Assembly: GCA_018333635.1 (NCBI GenBank)
Contig: JAGXTL010000015.1
Location: 23,231 to 87,230, forward strand
Reading direction: 5' to 3'
Length of the DNA: 64,000 nucleotides
Origin: Dethiobacter sp.
GTDB taxonomy: Bacteria > Bacillota > Dethiobacteria > Dethiobacterales > Dethiobacteraceae
In this document: piece after piece, positions 44,533 through 54,082 of the stretch
Layout: each line of letters starts with the position of its first letter
Numbering within the stretch: position 1 is the first letter of the stretch
Position numbers and translations under genes: made by a program
The notes under the pieces: generated by a model
What the model saw: the letters and a program-made list of their open reading frames with translations, nothing else
What the model was told of the DNA's origin: nothing
Databases searched by the model: none

Positions 44533-44560
44533 AAAAAAAGCCGCAGGATAGTTCCTGCAG
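44533..44560 (-). terminator. Terminator-like hairpin at the secD transcription start
   Basis: GCAGGA ACTA TCCTGC stem followed by GGC and seven T. It lies only a few bases downstream of the secD promoter. It probably ends aroB read-through, and might also act as an attenuator for secD. Confidence 0.7.
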
Positions 44561-44562
44561 TA

Positions 44563-44591
44563 ATTATAAACTCTCAGCAAAACATTGTCAA
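44563..44591 (-). promoter_or_regulatory. Sigma-A promoter of secD-secF
   Basis: Perfect TTGACA (44586-44591), a 17-base spacer and perfect TATAAT (44563-44568), about 85 bases upstream of secD. Confidence 0.88.
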
Positions 44592-44638
44592 TTTGTGTTT
44601 TTTGCCACAAGGACCTAGCCGATTGCCACATTAACGCT

Positions 44639-45760
44639 TCAATCTGTTAGCCGCAATAAACCTCCGGCAGAAACACCGGAGAGATAGCTGCCCAAAACCT
44701 GCCGCACAGCTTCAGGCTCCAGGTCATCAAAAGCTCTTACCTTGCCTATCGCCTCAGGCAAAATAAAAACAGTTCGCCCCGCCTCACGCTTTTTATCATG
44801 CTTTAATGCCGCCAGAACATCTGCCGCAAGCAGTGCCTCAGGCGGAGGGACTAGCCCTACCCGATCGAACAGCTCAAGCAGCATGGCAGCCTCCTCCCGT
44901 TGCAGAATCCCTTTGCCAAGCGCTAGTTTAACCGCCATCGCCATGCCGGCAAGCACAGCTTCACCGTGCAGGTAGTAGCTATACGAGGTCGCCGCCTCGA
45001 GCGCATGGCCCAAGGTATGGCCGAAATTCAAAATGGCGCGCAGGCCCTCCTCGCGCTCATCAGCTGTTACCACAGCCGCTTTCAAGGCGCAACAATCTCC
45101 CACCACGGCAGTAAGCAGTTCCGGTTCTTTTGCCAAAAAATCCTGCCAGCGCGCAGCCAGTAATTTTAGTAGAGCTTCACTCAAAATAACTCCGTATTTA
45201 ATTACTTCCGCCGCTCCGGCCAGATATTCCCTCCGCGGCAAAGTTAACAGCGTATCAAGTTCCACCCAGACCAGCTTTGGCTGATAAAACGCCCCGATCA
45301 GATTTTTCCCCAAACTATGATTTACTGCCGTTTTACCGCCCACGCTGCTATCCACCTGGGCCAGAAGCGTGGTTGGTACCTGCGCAAAGGTCACGCCGCG
45401 CAGGTAAGTTGCCGCTACAAAGCCTGCCAAATCTCCCACCACACCGCCGCCGAGCGCCACAATCAAATCCCTGCGCTCCAGACCGGCCTCAATAGCGGCG
45501 CCGTAGAGCTGCTCCGCCCGGGCCAAAGTCTTGCTGCCCTCCCCCGCCGGCACCACCGCCAAGTGAACCGCAAAGCCCGCCTGTTGCAGACCGTCAATCA
45601 TCTGTCCGCCATAAAGAGGAAATACTGTTTCGTCACTGACGAGCAGCAATTTGCCCGGCTTTACCCGTTCAGCCCAGTATTGGGGAATTTCATGCCACAT
45701 ATTCTGACCGATATATATCGGATAGCTCCGCTCACCCAAAGCCACTTCCACTAATCTCAT
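44639..45760 (-). CDS. aroB: 3-dehydroquinate synthase
   Basis: AroB cyclises DAHP to 3-dehydroquinate, the second shikimate step, using NAD and zinc. The 373 residues have the NAD-binding GGGVVGDLAGFVAATYLRGV, PTTLLAQVDSSVGGKTAVNH, and the metal ligand regions with RAILNFGHTLGHALE and YYLHGEAVLAGM. The start is ATG 45760. It follows aroC by 12 bases, so the two form a pair, probably the end of the long his-to-aro unit. Confidence 0.96.
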   Translation of the reverse strand: MRLVEVALGERSYPIYIGQNMWHEIPQYWAERVKPGKLLLVSDETVFPLYGGQMIDGLQQAGFAVHLAVVPAGEGSKTLARAEQLYGAAIEAGLERRDLIVALGGGVVGDLAGFVAATYLRGVTFAQVPTTLLAQVDSSVGGKTAVNHSLGKNLIGAFYQPKLVWVELDTLLTLPRREYLAGAAEVIKYGVILSEALLKLLAARWQDFLAKEPELLTAVVGDCCALKAAVVTADEREEGLRAILNFGHTLGHALEAATSYSYYLHGEAVLAGMAMAVKLALGKGILQREEAAMLLELFDRVGLVPPPEALLAADVLAALKHDKKREAGRTVFILPEAIGKVRAFDDLEPEAVRQVLGSYLSGVSAGGLLRLTD

Positions 45761-45772
45761 TCAGCCCGCCTC

Positions 45773-46933
45773 CTAGCGTCCGGCCAAAAGTTTATGATAA
45801 TTTGCTAAATTTGCCTGCATTTCCTCCAAAGAGTCGCCGCCGGCCTTTTCCCGCAGCGCAAGCGCCATTTCCCAGGCGACCACCGCTTCACCCACCACCG
45901 CCGCCGCAGGCACAGCGCAAACATCAGAGCGCTCCACCGCCGCCTCAAAAGGCAAGTGATTTGCCATCTCCACACTCTTTAGCGGCTTGTATAACGTGGG
46001 AATTGGCTTCATGGCAGCCCGCAGCACGACTGGCTCGCCGTTAGTCATGCCGCCTTCGATTCCGCCGGCACGATTAGTAAAGCGGAAGTAGCCCCGTCCA
46101 TCCTGAAAAGTGATTTGATCATGGACGACTGAGCCGGGCATTGCCGCTAAAGCAAAACCGCCGCCCACCTCTACCCCTTTAATCGCCTGGATGCTCATCA
46201 GCGCGGCAGCCAACCTACCGTCAAGCTTCCTGTCCCAGTGGGTATAGCTCCCCAAGCCGGGCGGCAAGCCTACTACGACCACTTCAAAAACTCCGCCCAG
46301 TGAATCACCCGCCGCCTTCGCGTTGTCAATCGCCGTCATCATAGCGGCTTCTGCCACTTTATCAGCGCTGCGCAGCGCTGACTCCTCAACCTCTCCGTAA
46401 CGTGACTCTAGTTCTTGCGCAGACAAAGTCCTAGCCGCAACCTCGCCGACGGCTGCCACCTGCGAATAAACCTGAATGCCAAATACGGCCAGAAGCGCCT
46501 TTGCAACCGCCCCCACAGCCACGCGCATCGCCGTCTCCCTTGCGCTGGCCCGCTCCAACACATCGCGCACATCGGCCAAATTAAACTTTAACGCGCCGCT
46601 TAAATCGGCATGACCCGGCCGCGGCCGCGTCACCGCCTCCAAATCAGCCGGACAAGTCCCTGCCGGGTCCATCTTTCCCCGCCAATTTTCAAAGTCAAGG
46701 TTAGCAATCCGCAGCGCCAAGGGACTGCCTAGCGTCCGCCCAAAGCGCAAGCCTGAAAGCACTTCCACACAATCTTTCTCTATCTTCATCCGGCCGCCCC
46801 GGCCATAACCTAGCTGCCGCCGCGCCAAATCGCCGTCTATCTTTTCCGGATCCAGGCAAAGGTTGGCAGGCAACCCTTCAATAATGGCACATAACGCTGG
46901 GCCGTGCGACTCTCCCGCCGTCAGGTAACGCAT
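45773..46933 (-). CDS. aroC: Chorismate synthase
   Basis: AroC converts EPSP to chorismate with reduced FMN. The 386 residues start [21 protein letters not shown], and have [12 protein letters not shown] and [11 protein letters not shown]. They also show [15 protein letters not shown] and the region with [18 protein letters not shown], all family signatures. The ATG 46933 lies within the last codons of the Lgt-like gene (13-base overlap), which suggests coupled translation. aroB follows. The other shikimate genes at 60-64 kb share the strand. Confidence 0.97.
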   Translation of the reverse strand: MRYLTAGESHGPALCAIIEGLPANLCLDPEKIDGDLARRQLGYGRGGRMKIEKDCVEVLSGLRFGRTLGSPLALRIANLDFENWRGKMDPAGTCPADLEAVTRPRPGHADLSGALKFNLADVRDVLERASARETAMRVAVGAVAKALLAVFGIQVYSQVAAVGEVAARTLSAQELESRYGEVEESALRSADKVAEAAMMTAIDNAKAAGDSLGGVFEVVVVGLPPGLGSYTHWDRKLDGRLAAALMSIQAIKGVEVGGGFALAAMPGSVVHDQITFQDGRGYFRFTNRAGGIEGGMTNGEPVVLRAAMKPIPTLYKPLKSVEMANHLPFEAAVERSDVCAVPAAAVVGEAVVAWEMALALREKAGGDSLEEMQANLANYHKLLAGR

Positions 46934-47499
46934 CCTCGCTCCCCTCCCTCTGCTTTTTTATGACGGCGCCGGCGCTGCCACAGCAAAATCAGCCCACCGT
47001 GAAGCAGGATCAGGCTTATCAGCTGACCGGCCTTAAAACGCCACCAAAAGAGCGGCTCAGCCACCACACCCTCAGTCCAGTAGCGCCCGCCAAAATACCA
47101 TATGAAATAGCGCAGAAAGACAGCCCCCGGCATTTTCTCCTTCTTGCCGAAATGGAGCAGGAAAAAAAACAGCGCTAAGTTTAAGGCAAAATGGTATATA
47201 AACAAGGGATGCCGCGGTGCGCCGTCAAAAAAAACGGCCCAGGGCACTCTAGTTTCGATGCCGTATCCTGCCTGACTGAAAAAACCCCCTAAACTCCAAA
47301 TAGCTTGAACTAAAGCCAGACCTGGAGTGCAAAGATCAGCCAGGCGCCAAAAATCAGTGCGTAAACCACCGTCAACAAGCGCGGCTTGCTTGATTAGCCG
47401 CAAAGTGACAAATGAGCCCAATGACAGCCCCAACCCTAATAACGCCCACTGCAGGTAAAAAGATCCTGCCGCTTCGCGAAACGCCTCCGGATCAATCAT
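46921..47499 (-). CDS. Lgt-like membrane protein, probable degenerate paralogue
   Basis: The 192 residues align with the second half of prolipoprotein diacylglyceryl transferase. Recognisable pieces are [45 protein letters not shown], the tail YFGGRYWTE and [16 protein letters not shown]. The catalytic stretch RxGNFxNxE is replaced by [12 protein letters not shown], losing the arginine, the asparagine and the glutamate. The N-terminal third of Lgt with the active-site histidine is missing. Diacylglyceryl transfer is therefore unlikely. The frame is intact, with four or five helices and a good GGAGG, so it may be maintained for another function. A true lgt is expected elsewhere. Confidence 0.75.
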   Translation of the reverse strand: MIDPEAFREAAGSFYLQWALLGLGLSLGSFVTLRLIKQAALVDGGLRTDFWRLADLCTPGLALVQAIWSLGGFFSQAGYGIETRVPWAVFFDGAPRHPLFIYHFALNLALFFFLLHFGKKEKMPGAVFLRYFIWYFGGRYWTEGVVAEPLFWWRFKAGQLISLILLHGGLILLWQRRRRHKKAEGGERGCVT

Positions 47500-47565
47500 C
47501 CACTTTTCCTCCCCGGCGGAGCAATCAGCACCAGTTGCACTAAACTGCTCCGGCGAAATAATTCT

Positions 47566-48063
47566 TCAGACTTGAGCGCCGGCTTCCAACGCCAACAGCT
47601 TCTCTTTCCAGAACAAACCGCCGCTAAAGCCACCTAATCCCCCATCACTGCGCAACACTCGGTGACAAGGGATAACTAAGGGAGTGCGGTTTTTTGCCAT
47701 AGCTTGACCGACCGCCCGCGCAGCCTTTGGGATTCCCGCCTCTGCCGCCAGCCAGCCATAACTGCGCCGCTGCCCATAGGCAATCTTTGCGCAAACTGTT
47801 AAAACCTCCTTAAAGAAAGGCGAATAAAGGTCTAAATCCAAAGGACAGTCAAAGGAAACCGGCTCACCTTTAAAATAACTGCCTAAATCTGCCGCCAATT
47901 TTTGCAGCCAGGCCGGCTCTGTCTGACCAACAGCCGGGTAACCGTCTTTGCACTGTGCTTGGGGCAACTCCAACGCATACAACCCTGTTATTGTATATGC
48001 CAGCGCCATAAATCCGCCCGCCGTCTCTACCGAACGGCAAACAATAGCTTCACCGCTTCGCAT
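47566..48063 (-). CDS. ogt: Methylated-DNA-protein-cysteine methyltransferase
   Basis: Ogt removes alkyl groups from O6 of guanine by suicide transfer to its own cysteine. The 165 residues from ATG 48063 have the helix-turn-helix region YGQRRSYGWLAAEAGIPKAA, the active site IPCHRVLR (Cys133) and GGLGGFSGGLFWKEKLL at the end. AGGAGG directly abuts the first ATG (48069) and is six bases from the second, which is preferred. It lies between the Rrf2 gene and the Lgt-like gene, all in the same direction with gaps of 50-70 bases. Confidence 0.94.
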   Translation of the reverse strand: MRSGEAIVCRSVETAGGFMALAYTITGLYALELPQAQCKDGYPAVGQTEPAWLQKLAADLGSYFKGEPVSFDCPLDLDLYSPFFKEVLTVCAKIAYGQRRSYGWLAAEAGIPKAARAVGQAMAKNRTPLVIPCHRVLRSDGGLGGFSGGLFWKEKLLALEAGAQV

Positions 48064-48114
48064 CAACATCCTCCTGACAATAAACTGTTTATAAAACTCC
48101 CTCAGACCACCCGT

Positions 48115-48564
48115 CTAAATATGAAACATATACCCTTCCCCGCTGCGTTTCCGTTGTTCATCCACCACTTCCGCCAAGGTAATATTATCCAAAATACTGT
48201 TAATCTCATCACGGATACGGCACCAGACGGAACGCATGGCACATGCGGAAGAGCTCTGGCAACCTTCGTGCCCGCCGTCCTCCGCCCTGCATTCAGCCGG
48301 AGCGACCGGTCCTTCCAGCACCCGAATAATATCACCTAATGTTATTTCTTCCGGCGGCCGCGCCAAACGATAGCCTCCCTGAGCGCCGCGCACACTATGA
48401 ATCAAACCTGCTTTTTTAAGATTAGCAAAGAGATGCTCAAGATATTTTTCCGAGATATTCTCGCGCTGAGCCACGCTCTTTAGCGCAATAGCCGCATCAC
48501 CGCTATGCATGGCTAAATCAAACATGGCATGAACCCCATAACGACCTTTGGTTGAAAGCCTCAC
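48115..48564 (-). CDS. Rrf2-family regulator (IscR/CymR type) with Cys cluster
   Basis: Rrf2 regulators sense Fe-S cluster status or cysteine supply. The 149 residues have the winged helix RLSTKGRYGVHAMFDLA and IHSVRGAQGGYRLARPPEEITL. Cys92, Cys102 and Cys108 (ECRAEDGGHEGCQSSSAC) are spaced like the cluster ligands of IscR; a further Cys115 follows. This argues for a Fe-S-binding IscR-type sensor rather than the cysteine-free CymR. The operator-like sites at the cysK and sulfite-reductase promoters resemble targets of this family. It follows hisK by 54 bases. The GTG start at 48564 has GGGGAG upstream. iscS and iscU are not beside it. Confidence 0.88.
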   Translation of the reverse strand: MRLSTKGRYGVHAMFDLAMHSGDAAIALKSVAQRENISEKYLEHLFANLKKAGLIHSVRGAQGGYRLARPPEEITLGDIIRVLEGPVAPAECRAEDGGHEGCQSSSACAMRSVWCRIRDEINSILDNITLAEVVDEQRKRSGEGYMFHI

Positions 48565-48618
48565 ATTGCTCCCCTGCCTTTTCGCTTCTTTACTTGCTTA
48601 ATTTGCCATGCCTTAACT

Positions 48619-49428
48619 TTAGCCTGACAATATTAGCGGACGCATCTGCCGTTGCCCTGCGTTAAAAGTTGCTATCTCCTTAAATCCCAGATTATGAAGG
48701 AGCAGAACGGCACGGTGCAGGCCGCTGCCCACGTCCCGGGGCCTGTGTGCATCAGATCCCATGGTCACCGGTACGTTCAGCTCATAACATTTTGCCAGAA
48801 AGGCTTCTCCGGGGTAGGCCTCCCCTACCGGCGCGCGCCAACCAGCAGTATTTAACTCGACGCAAACATCAGCCTGCTTTATTGCCCGGCAAGTATCTTC
48901 CAACAAATGCTCCCATCTCCGCCGCGGGAAATATGAAAACTTTTTGACCACATCCAAGTGACCAATAATTTGAAACAGTTGGCTGGACGCCATTTGCTGC
49001 ACAAGCGCAAAGTAGCGCTCATAGAGAAAATCAATATCCTCCTGCTTATAGCGTTGAGCTTGCCCGGGATGGGTGAAATCCCAGCCGTCAAGAGTGTGGA
49101 TTGAGCCGATGACATAATCTAAACCGCAGCGAGCCAACATTTCGGCAGTCTCCCGCTCCCGGCCGGGCAGATATTCCACCTCAGCGCCGAGGCGCACAGG
49201 GATAGTTGCCTGCCGGCGCAGCAGCTCCACATCACGAATATAATCGGGCAGCTCTGAAGCACGCATGGTCAGCGGCTCTTCTTCCGTCACGCCAAACAAG
49301 TCCAAGGGAAAATGGTCGGCAAAACCGATTTCCGCCAGCCCTTTTTTCTCAGCTTCCGCCAAATATTCTGCCAAGGTGCCGCTCGCATGGCAACAACGGA
49401 CGGTATGCAAATGATAATCGACAAACAT
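48619..49428 (-). CDS. hisK: PHP-family histidinol-phosphatase
   Basis: This metal-dependent phosphatase removes phosphate from L-histidinol phosphate. The 269 residues carry the PHP motif YHLHTVRCCHASG at the start, then GFADHFP, AEVEYLPG, YVIGSIHTLDGWDF, GHLDVVKKF, and MGSDAHRPRDVG at the end, supplying the metal ligands. The ATG overlaps the hisIE stop by one base (TAATG). Its place at the end of the his operon supports the role. It is also called hisJ in some species. Confidence 0.92.
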   Translation of the reverse strand: MFVDYHLHTVRCCHASGTLAEYLAEAEKKGLAEIGFADHFPLDLFGVTEEEPLTMRASELPDYIRDVELLRRQATIPVRLGAEVEYLPGRERETAEMLARCGLDYVIGSIHTLDGWDFTHPGQAQRYKQEDIDFLYERYFALVQQMASSQLFQIIGHLDVVKKFSYFPRRRWEHLLEDTCRAIKQADVCVELNTAGWRAPVGEAYPGEAFLAKCYELNVPVTMGSDAHRPRDVGSGLHRAVLLLHNLGFKEIATFNAGQRQMRPLILSG

Positions 49429-50057
49429 TATGCCTGCCCCGCGGCCGCAGGACGATGGCGACTGGCCAACTCCCGCAAAACTTCCGCCAGCGCTACATTT
49501 TTTTCCGCCAGCAGCACCAGCAGATGGAAAAGCAAATCGCTGCTTTCATAAATTAGTTCGGTGCGGTCTTGATTTTTGGCGGCGATAATCACTTCGCCTG
49601 CTTCTTCGCCAATTTTTTTTAAGATACGGTCCAACCCTTGCTCAAAAAGCTTGGCCACATAAGAACCGGCCGGCTTGGTTAATTTCCGCTCCGCGATAAT
49701 TTGTGCCAATTCCGCCAAAAAACTTACCGAAGCGACTGACTCCTCGCCAAAGAGCGTTCTGTAGAAACAACTGTTTTCTCCCGTATGACAGGCGCTGCCG
49801 ACTTGCTCCACGCGCACCAGCAACGCATCGCCGTCACAATCATACTCAATCCGTTTTACCTGCTGAAAATGTCCCGATGTGGCACCCTTATGCCAGAGTT
49901 CCCGGCGACTGCGGCTGTAAAACCAAGTTTGGCCGGTAGCGATTGTTTTTTGCAGTGCCTCCTCGTTCATATAGGCAAGCATCAGCACCCGCTCCGTCAA
50001 TGCATCCTGAATCACCACCGGAATCAAGCCATTTTCAGCAAATTGCAGTTTCGTCAT
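49428..50057 (-). CDS. hisI: Bifunctional PR-AMP cyclohydrolase / PR-ATP pyrophosphatase HisIE
   Basis: This fused enzyme catalyses the second and third steps of histidine synthesis. The HisI half (about 1-105) has [28 protein letters not shown], the metal site [10 protein letters not shown] and [12 protein letters not shown]. The HisE half (about 110-209) has [16 protein letters not shown] and [17 protein letters not shown]. The start is ATG 50057, inside the hisF end, with GGGGGTGG upstream; a longer open frame upstream is not used. The length of 209 is usual for the fusion. Confidence 0.95.
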   Translation of the reverse strand: MTKLQFAENGLIPVVIQDALTERVLMLAYMNEEALQKTIATGQTWFYSRSRRELWHKGATSGHFQQVKRIEYDCDGDALLVRVEQVGSACHTGENSCFYRTLFGEESVASVSFLAELAQIIAERKLTKPAGSYVAKLFEQGLDRILKKIGEEAGEVIIAAKNQDRTELIYESSDLLFHLLVLLAEKNVALAEVLRELASRHRPAAAGQA

Positions 50058-50814
50058 AGCGTACTGCCACCCCCCGTTTACGCAGATACTGCTTAACTTC
50101 GGCCACGCTAAACTCCTGATAGTGAAAAACAGAGGCAGCCAGCGCAGCATCAGCCTTTCCTACCGTCAGTGCCGCGTAAAAATGCTCCATGCTGCCGGCA
50201 CCGCCGGAGGCAATCAGCGGCAGATTAACCTGCTCTGCCACCGCCGCTGTCAGCCGCAAATCATATCCGTCCTTCCCGCCGTCACAATCCATGCTTGTCA
50301 AGAGAATTTCGCCGGCCCCAAGCCGCTCTGCCTCTGCTGTCCAAGCAAGAACCGCTTTGCCCGTGGCCTTCCGTCCGCCGTGAGTATAGACCTCCCAGGT
50401 ATCCAGCGTCGCGTTCCATTTTGCGTCCACCGCCACCACGATGCACTGCGAACCGAAGCGTTCGGCAGCAGCGGAAATCAACTGCGGATTTTCCACAGCA
50501 GCCGTATTCAACGACACTTTATCCGCCCCTGCACTCAGCAAGCGGCGCACATCCTCCAGTTGGCTGATGCCGCCGCCGACAATAAAGGGGATAAATACCT
50601 GCTCCGCCGTACGGCGCACCACGTCCAGCATCGTTCCCCGCCCCTCATGGGAAGCGGAAATATCCAAAAATACCAGTTCATCGGCACCCGCCAGATCATA
50701 AAAACGGGCTAAAGCCACCGGGTCACCGGCATCGCGTAGCTGCACAAACTGTGTACCTTTTACCACACGACCGTCCTTTACATCCAAACAAGGCACAATG
50801 CGTTTGGCCAGCAT
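50035..50814 (-). CDS. hisF: Imidazole glycerol phosphate synthase cyclase subunit HisF
   Basis: HisF is a TIM barrel that takes ammonia from HisH to make imidazole glycerol phosphate and AICAR. The 259 residues start [19 protein letters not shown], with the catalytic Asp11. They contain [28 protein letters not shown] and [15 protein letters not shown] with the second acidic residue. The start directly follows the hisA stop. It overlaps hisIE by 23 bases. Confidence 0.97.
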   Translation of the reverse strand: MLAKRIVPCLDVKDGRVVKGTQFVQLRDAGDPVALARFYDLAGADELVFLDISASHEGRGTMLDVVRRTAEQVFIPFIVGGGISQLEDVRRLLSAGADKVSLNTAAVENPQLISAAAERFGSQCIVVAVDAKWNATLDTWEVYTHGGRKATGKAVLAWTAEAERLGAGEILLTSMDCDGGKDGYDLRLTAAVAEQVNLPLIASGGAGSMEHFYAALTVGKADAALAASVFHYQEFSVAEVKQYLRKRGVAVRYDETAIC

Positions 50815-51543
50815 CTAAGCACACCCCGTAATTGCCAACGCGGCACGCAAATCGATCCGCCCCGTATAAAGGGCTTGACCCAAAATCACGCCGCTGACAC
50901 CCTGCGACTCCAGCAGGCACAGTTTTTCAATATCATCTAGGGATGAAACACCGCCCGAAGCTATTACCTGCTGTCTTACCGCCTTAGCCATTTCTTCCAG
51001 CGCCGCCAGGTTTGGCCCCTGCAGAGTTCCATCTCTGTTAATATCAGTATAAATAATTTCCATAACACCTAAGTCTTCCATTTTGCGCGCTAAGTCAATG
51101 GCGCTCTGCGCCGCCTCCTCCACCCAGCCTCGGATAGCAACCCGCCCTGCCCGGGCATCAATCCCGACCAAAACCTGACCGGGGAAGCGGCTGCACAAAG
51201 CCTCTACCAACTGGGGAGAAGTCACTGCCACTGTGCCCAAAATAACACGGGACACACCTCGCTCCAACAATTCAGACGCTCTGGCTTCATCCCGGATGCC
51301 GCCGCCCACCTGCACCGGCACCTTCACCGCATGTGCGATCTGTTCAATCACAGCGCTATTTTGCATCCCTCCCTGGAAAGCACCGTCCAAATCCACGAGA
51401 TGGATTCTAGATGCCCCTTCCGCCTCCCAGCGCAACGCCACTTCCAACGGATCGGCATGATAGACTGTCTCCTTAGACAACTCACCATGGACCAAGCGCA
51501 CACACCGCCCACCCCGAATATCTACAGCGGGAATGATTAACAT
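50815..51543 (-). CDS. hisA: ProFAR isomerase HisA
   Basis: HisA opens the ribose of ProFAR by an Amadori rearrangement. The 242 residues form a TIM barrel with PAVDIRGGRCVRLVHGE (catalytic Asp near residue 8), VGGGIRDEARASELLERGV, GIDARAGRVAIRGW, and YTDINRDGTLQGPN with the second catalytic aspartate. The C-terminal phosphate site reads IASGGVSSLDDIEKL. The ATG overlaps the hisH stop by seven bases. Nothing suggests a PriA-type dual substrate enzyme. Confidence 0.97.
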   Translation of the reverse strand: MLIIPAVDIRGGRCVRLVHGELSKETVYHADPLEVALRWEAEGASRIHLVDLDGAFQGGMQNSAVIEQIAHAVKVPVQVGGGIRDEARASELLERGVSRVILGTVAVTSPQLVEALCSRFPGQVLVGIDARAGRVAIRGWVEEAAQSAIDLARKMEDLGVMEIIYTDINRDGTLQGPNLAALEEMAKAVRQQVIASGGVSSLDDIEKLCLLESQGVSGVILGQALYTGRIDLRAALAITGCA

Positions 51544-52145
51544 TCCACCAACCTCCCGAAATTTCTCAAAATCTCTAAACCGAGCCTGCTGCTCTTTTCC
51601 GGATGAAACTGAACGCCAAACAGATGATCTTTTTGAACGACAGCGGGAAAATCTCCCCCGTAATCTGCGCTGGCCAAAACTACGGCAGGGTCTGTGCAGG
51701 AAGCATAAAATGAGTGCACAAAATAGAAATAGTCACCCGCCCTAATCCCCTCCAGCAGTGGGTGCTCACGCCGGATGGACAGCTGATTCCAGCCGATTTG
51801 CGGCACTTTCAGCGCACCGGAAAAAGGCAGCACAGCGCCTTCAATCAGTCCTAACCCCGCATGCTCCCCCTTTTCCTCGCTCTTTTCAAACAAGAGCTGC
51901 AGGCCAAGACAGATGCCGAGCAGCGGCACACCAGCCGCCACCCGACGCAAAAGCGACTGCCCAAGCCCGCTTTCCTGCAAATTTTTCATCGCTTGGCCAA
52001 AAGCACCCACGCCCGGCAAAACGAGACCGTCGGCCGCCGCCAGTTCATGCGGCTCATCTGAAACCACCGTCGGAAAGCCGGCTGCGGCAAAACCGTTTTG
52101 CACACTACGCAGATTTCCTCCGCCGTAATCAATAATCACAATCAT
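51537..52145 (-). CDS. hisH: Imidazole glycerol phosphate synthase glutaminase subunit HisH
   Basis: HisH hydrolyses glutamine and channels ammonia to HisF. The 202 residues have the class I amidotransferase nucleophile in LLGICLGLQLLFEKSEE (Cys near 80) and the His-Glu pair in GVQFHPEKSSRLG. The start MIVIIDYGGGNLRSV is typical. A 73-base gap follows hisB, with a small A-flanked, T-flanked hairpin that may act as a weak internal attenuator. hisH overlaps hisA by seven bases. Confidence 0.97.
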   Translation of the reverse strand: MIVIIDYGGGNLRSVQNGFAAAGFPTVVSDEPHELAAADGLVLPGVGAFGQAMKNLQESGLGQSLLRRVAAGVPLLGICLGLQLLFEKSEEKGEHAGLGLIEGAVLPFSGALKVPQIGWNQLSIRREHPLLEGIRAGDYFYFVHSFYASCTDPAVVLASADYGGDFPAVVQKDHLFGVQFHPEKSSRLGLEILRNFGRLVEC

Positions 52146-52218
52146 CTCCGACTCTCGGCCACCTTTCTCTATTCCCCGCTTAAAAGAAAAATCCTGCTAA
52201 TCCGCTAGGTTTTTTCTT

Positions 52219-52809
52219 TTACAATATACCTTTCGTGGAGGGGATTCCGTTCAGGCGCGGTTCAAGTGCGGTCGCTTCATCCAGTGCCCGCCCCAATCCC
52301 TTAAAGACAGCCTCAATCAGATGGTGCGTATTGCTCCCCGCCAGTTGCTGCACGTGCAGCGTACATTTCGCCCGGTTGACAAAAGCTCGTAAAAATTCTT
52401 CCACCAGCTCCGTCTCAAAATTTCCCAGGCGCGTTGTCGGCAAATCCAGCTTAAAGCCAAGAAACGGACGTCCCGAAAGGTCCACAGCCACCAGCACCAA
52501 CGCCTCGTCCATCGGCAAAAGAACGGAGCCGTATCTGCTAATCCCCGCTTTATCACCTAACGCCTCGGCAAAAGCGTCTCCCAGCACCAACCCCACATCT
52601 TCCACCAAATGATGAGCGTCAACCGGCAGATCACCCTCCGCCTCAAGATCAAGGTCAAAAAATCCATGTCGCGCAAAGAGCGTCAGCATATGCTCAAAGA
52701 AGGCTACCCCGGTAGCCAGCGAAACTCTGCCTGTACCGTCCAGCCCAAGCCGCAGCGCCACGGTAGTCTCCCCCGTCTTACGTGCTTTACTTGCCTCCCG
52801 TTTCTTCAA
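52219..52809 (-). CDS. hisB: Imidazoleglycerol-phosphate dehydratase HisB
   Basis: HisB dehydrates IGP to imidazole acetol phosphate, using manganese. The 196 residues have the metal-binding FFEHMLTLFARHGFFDL and DAHHLVEDVGLVLGDA, and then SNTHHLIEAVFKGLGRAL with the second histidine set. This is the monofunctional form; the phosphatase is the separate hisK. The start is TTG at 52809, with AAGGAGGG six bases upstream, inside the hisD end (23-base overlap). No ATG nearby fits, so the TTG is well supported. Confidence 0.96.
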   Translation of the reverse strand: MKKREASKARKTGETTVALRLGLDGTGRVSLATGVAFFEHMLTLFARHGFFDLDLEAEGDLPVDAHHLVEDVGLVLGDAFAEALGDKAGISRYGSVLLPMDEALVLVAVDLSGRPFLGFKLDLPTTRLGNFETELVEEFLRAFVNRAKCTLHVQQLAGSNTHHLIEAVFKGLGRALDEATALEPRLNGIPSTKGIL

Positions 52810-54082
52810 GAGATTCCCTCCTTATCTTTGCCGCCTGCCCGTGGGCCTGAAGACCCTCCACCCGAGCCAGCTTTTCAATTTCCCTTGAGGCCTGCAGCAT
52901 AGCTTGCGGCGGATAATAAACAACACTCATTTTCTTGCTAAAATCTGCCGTCGACAACACAGAAGCAAAGCGTGCCGCTCCTGCCGTCGGCAAAACATGA
53001 TTTGCTCCCGCCCAGTAGTCGCCCACCGGCTCCGGCGTATACGCTCCGAGAAAAACCGCCCCCGCATTTTTCACCTTGCCCAACGCAGCCCAAGGATCAG
53101 CCACTTGCAGCTCCAAATGTTCCGGCGCCAACAGATTTACCAAGGAGAAAGCCTCCTCCAGACAATCAACCAGCACTAATGCGCCCTGCTTCGTCAGAGA
53201 CTGCTCTGCCACATCACAACGCTCAAGCCTAGCACACTGCCGGGCCAACTCCCGCTGCACCTCAGTAGCTAAGCGCCGTGAGGTAGTAATCAGATAGGAC
53301 GCTGCCAGCAAATCATGCTCCGCCTGCGACAGCAAATCTGCCGCCACAAAATCTGCGCGAGCCGTCTCATCAGCCACTACAAGCACTTCGCTCGGGCCCG
53401 CCAGCATATCAATCCCCACGTCGCCGTAAACTTCCTTTTTGGCGAGGGTCACATAAATATTGCCCGGACCGACAATTTTATCTACCCGCGCAATACTTTC
53501 CGTCCCGTAAGCCAACGCAGCCACTGCCTGCGCCCCGCCGCACTTGAAAACAGCGTCTGCCCCGGCAATTTTTGCCGCCACCAGAATATAGGGATTGATT
53601 TCGCCGTTAGCCTTAGGCGGCGTTACCACCACTACTTCCCCTACTCCGGCTACGCGGGCGGGAATCACAGTCATCAGTACCGATGAAGGATAAGCGGCAC
53701 CGCCTCCCGGCACATAAGCGCCGGCTCTGTCCAGCGCCGTCAGCCGCTGCCCCAACGCCACCCCATCAGGCAGCACCTCAAGCCACGAGTTTTGCAGCTG
53801 GCGCAGATGATACGCCCGGATATTTTCGGCTGCCCGCAACAAAGCCTCCCGCGCCGCCGGTTCGACTGCTGCCTCCGCCGCCGCGAACTCATCCTCACAG
53901 ACGCGCAGCCCCTCCAGCGCAGCACCGTCAAACTGTCGCGTATACTCCAGCACCGCCCTGTCGCCGTTTTGACGTACAGACGCCAAAATAGAGCGCACCA
54001 CCGCCAGCTCCGCTTGAAAATCTGCAAAGCCGCGGCGCACAAAATTTTCCCGGAATGACTTTGCGTTAAATTCTCTTAACAT
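52787..54082 (-). CDS. hisD: Histidinol dehydrogenase HisD
   Basis: HisD oxidises histidinol to histidine in two NAD-dependent steps, with zinc. The 431 residues show YVPGGGAAYPSSVLMTVIPA, the cysteine-containing AVFKCGGAQAVAALAYGT, KIVGPGNIYVTLAKKEV, DMLAGPSEVLVVADE, and LLSQAEHDLLAASYLIT. GDYWAGANHVLPT lies near the C-terminus. The start ATG overlaps the hisG stop by seven bases. hisC (aminotransferase) is absent from this operon. Confidence 0.97.
   Translation of the reverse strand: MLREFNAKSFRENFVRRGFADFQAELAVVRSILASVRQNGDRAVLEYTRQFDGAALEGLRVCEDEFAAAEAAVEPAAREALLRAAENIRAYHLRQLQNSWLEVLPDGVALGQRLTALDRAGAYVPGGGAAYPSSVLMTVIPARVAGVGEVVVVTPPKANGEINPYILVAAKIAGADAVFKCGGAQAVAALAYGTESIARVDKIVGPGNIYVTLAKKEVYGDVGIDMLAGPSEVLVVADETARADFVAADLLSQAEHDLLAASYLITTSRRLATEVQRELARQCARLERCDVAEQSLTKQGALVLVDCLEEAFSLVNLLAPEHLELQVADPWAALGKVKNAGAVFLGAYTPEPVGDYWAGANHVLPTAGAARFASVLSTADFSKKMSVVYYPPQAMLQASREIEKLARVEGLQAHGQAAKIRRESLEETGGK

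Noticed and set aside
50122..50712. Plus-strand open frame of 196 codons opposite hisF
   Set aside because: Antisense shadow of hisF; no start signal and no recognisable protein features.
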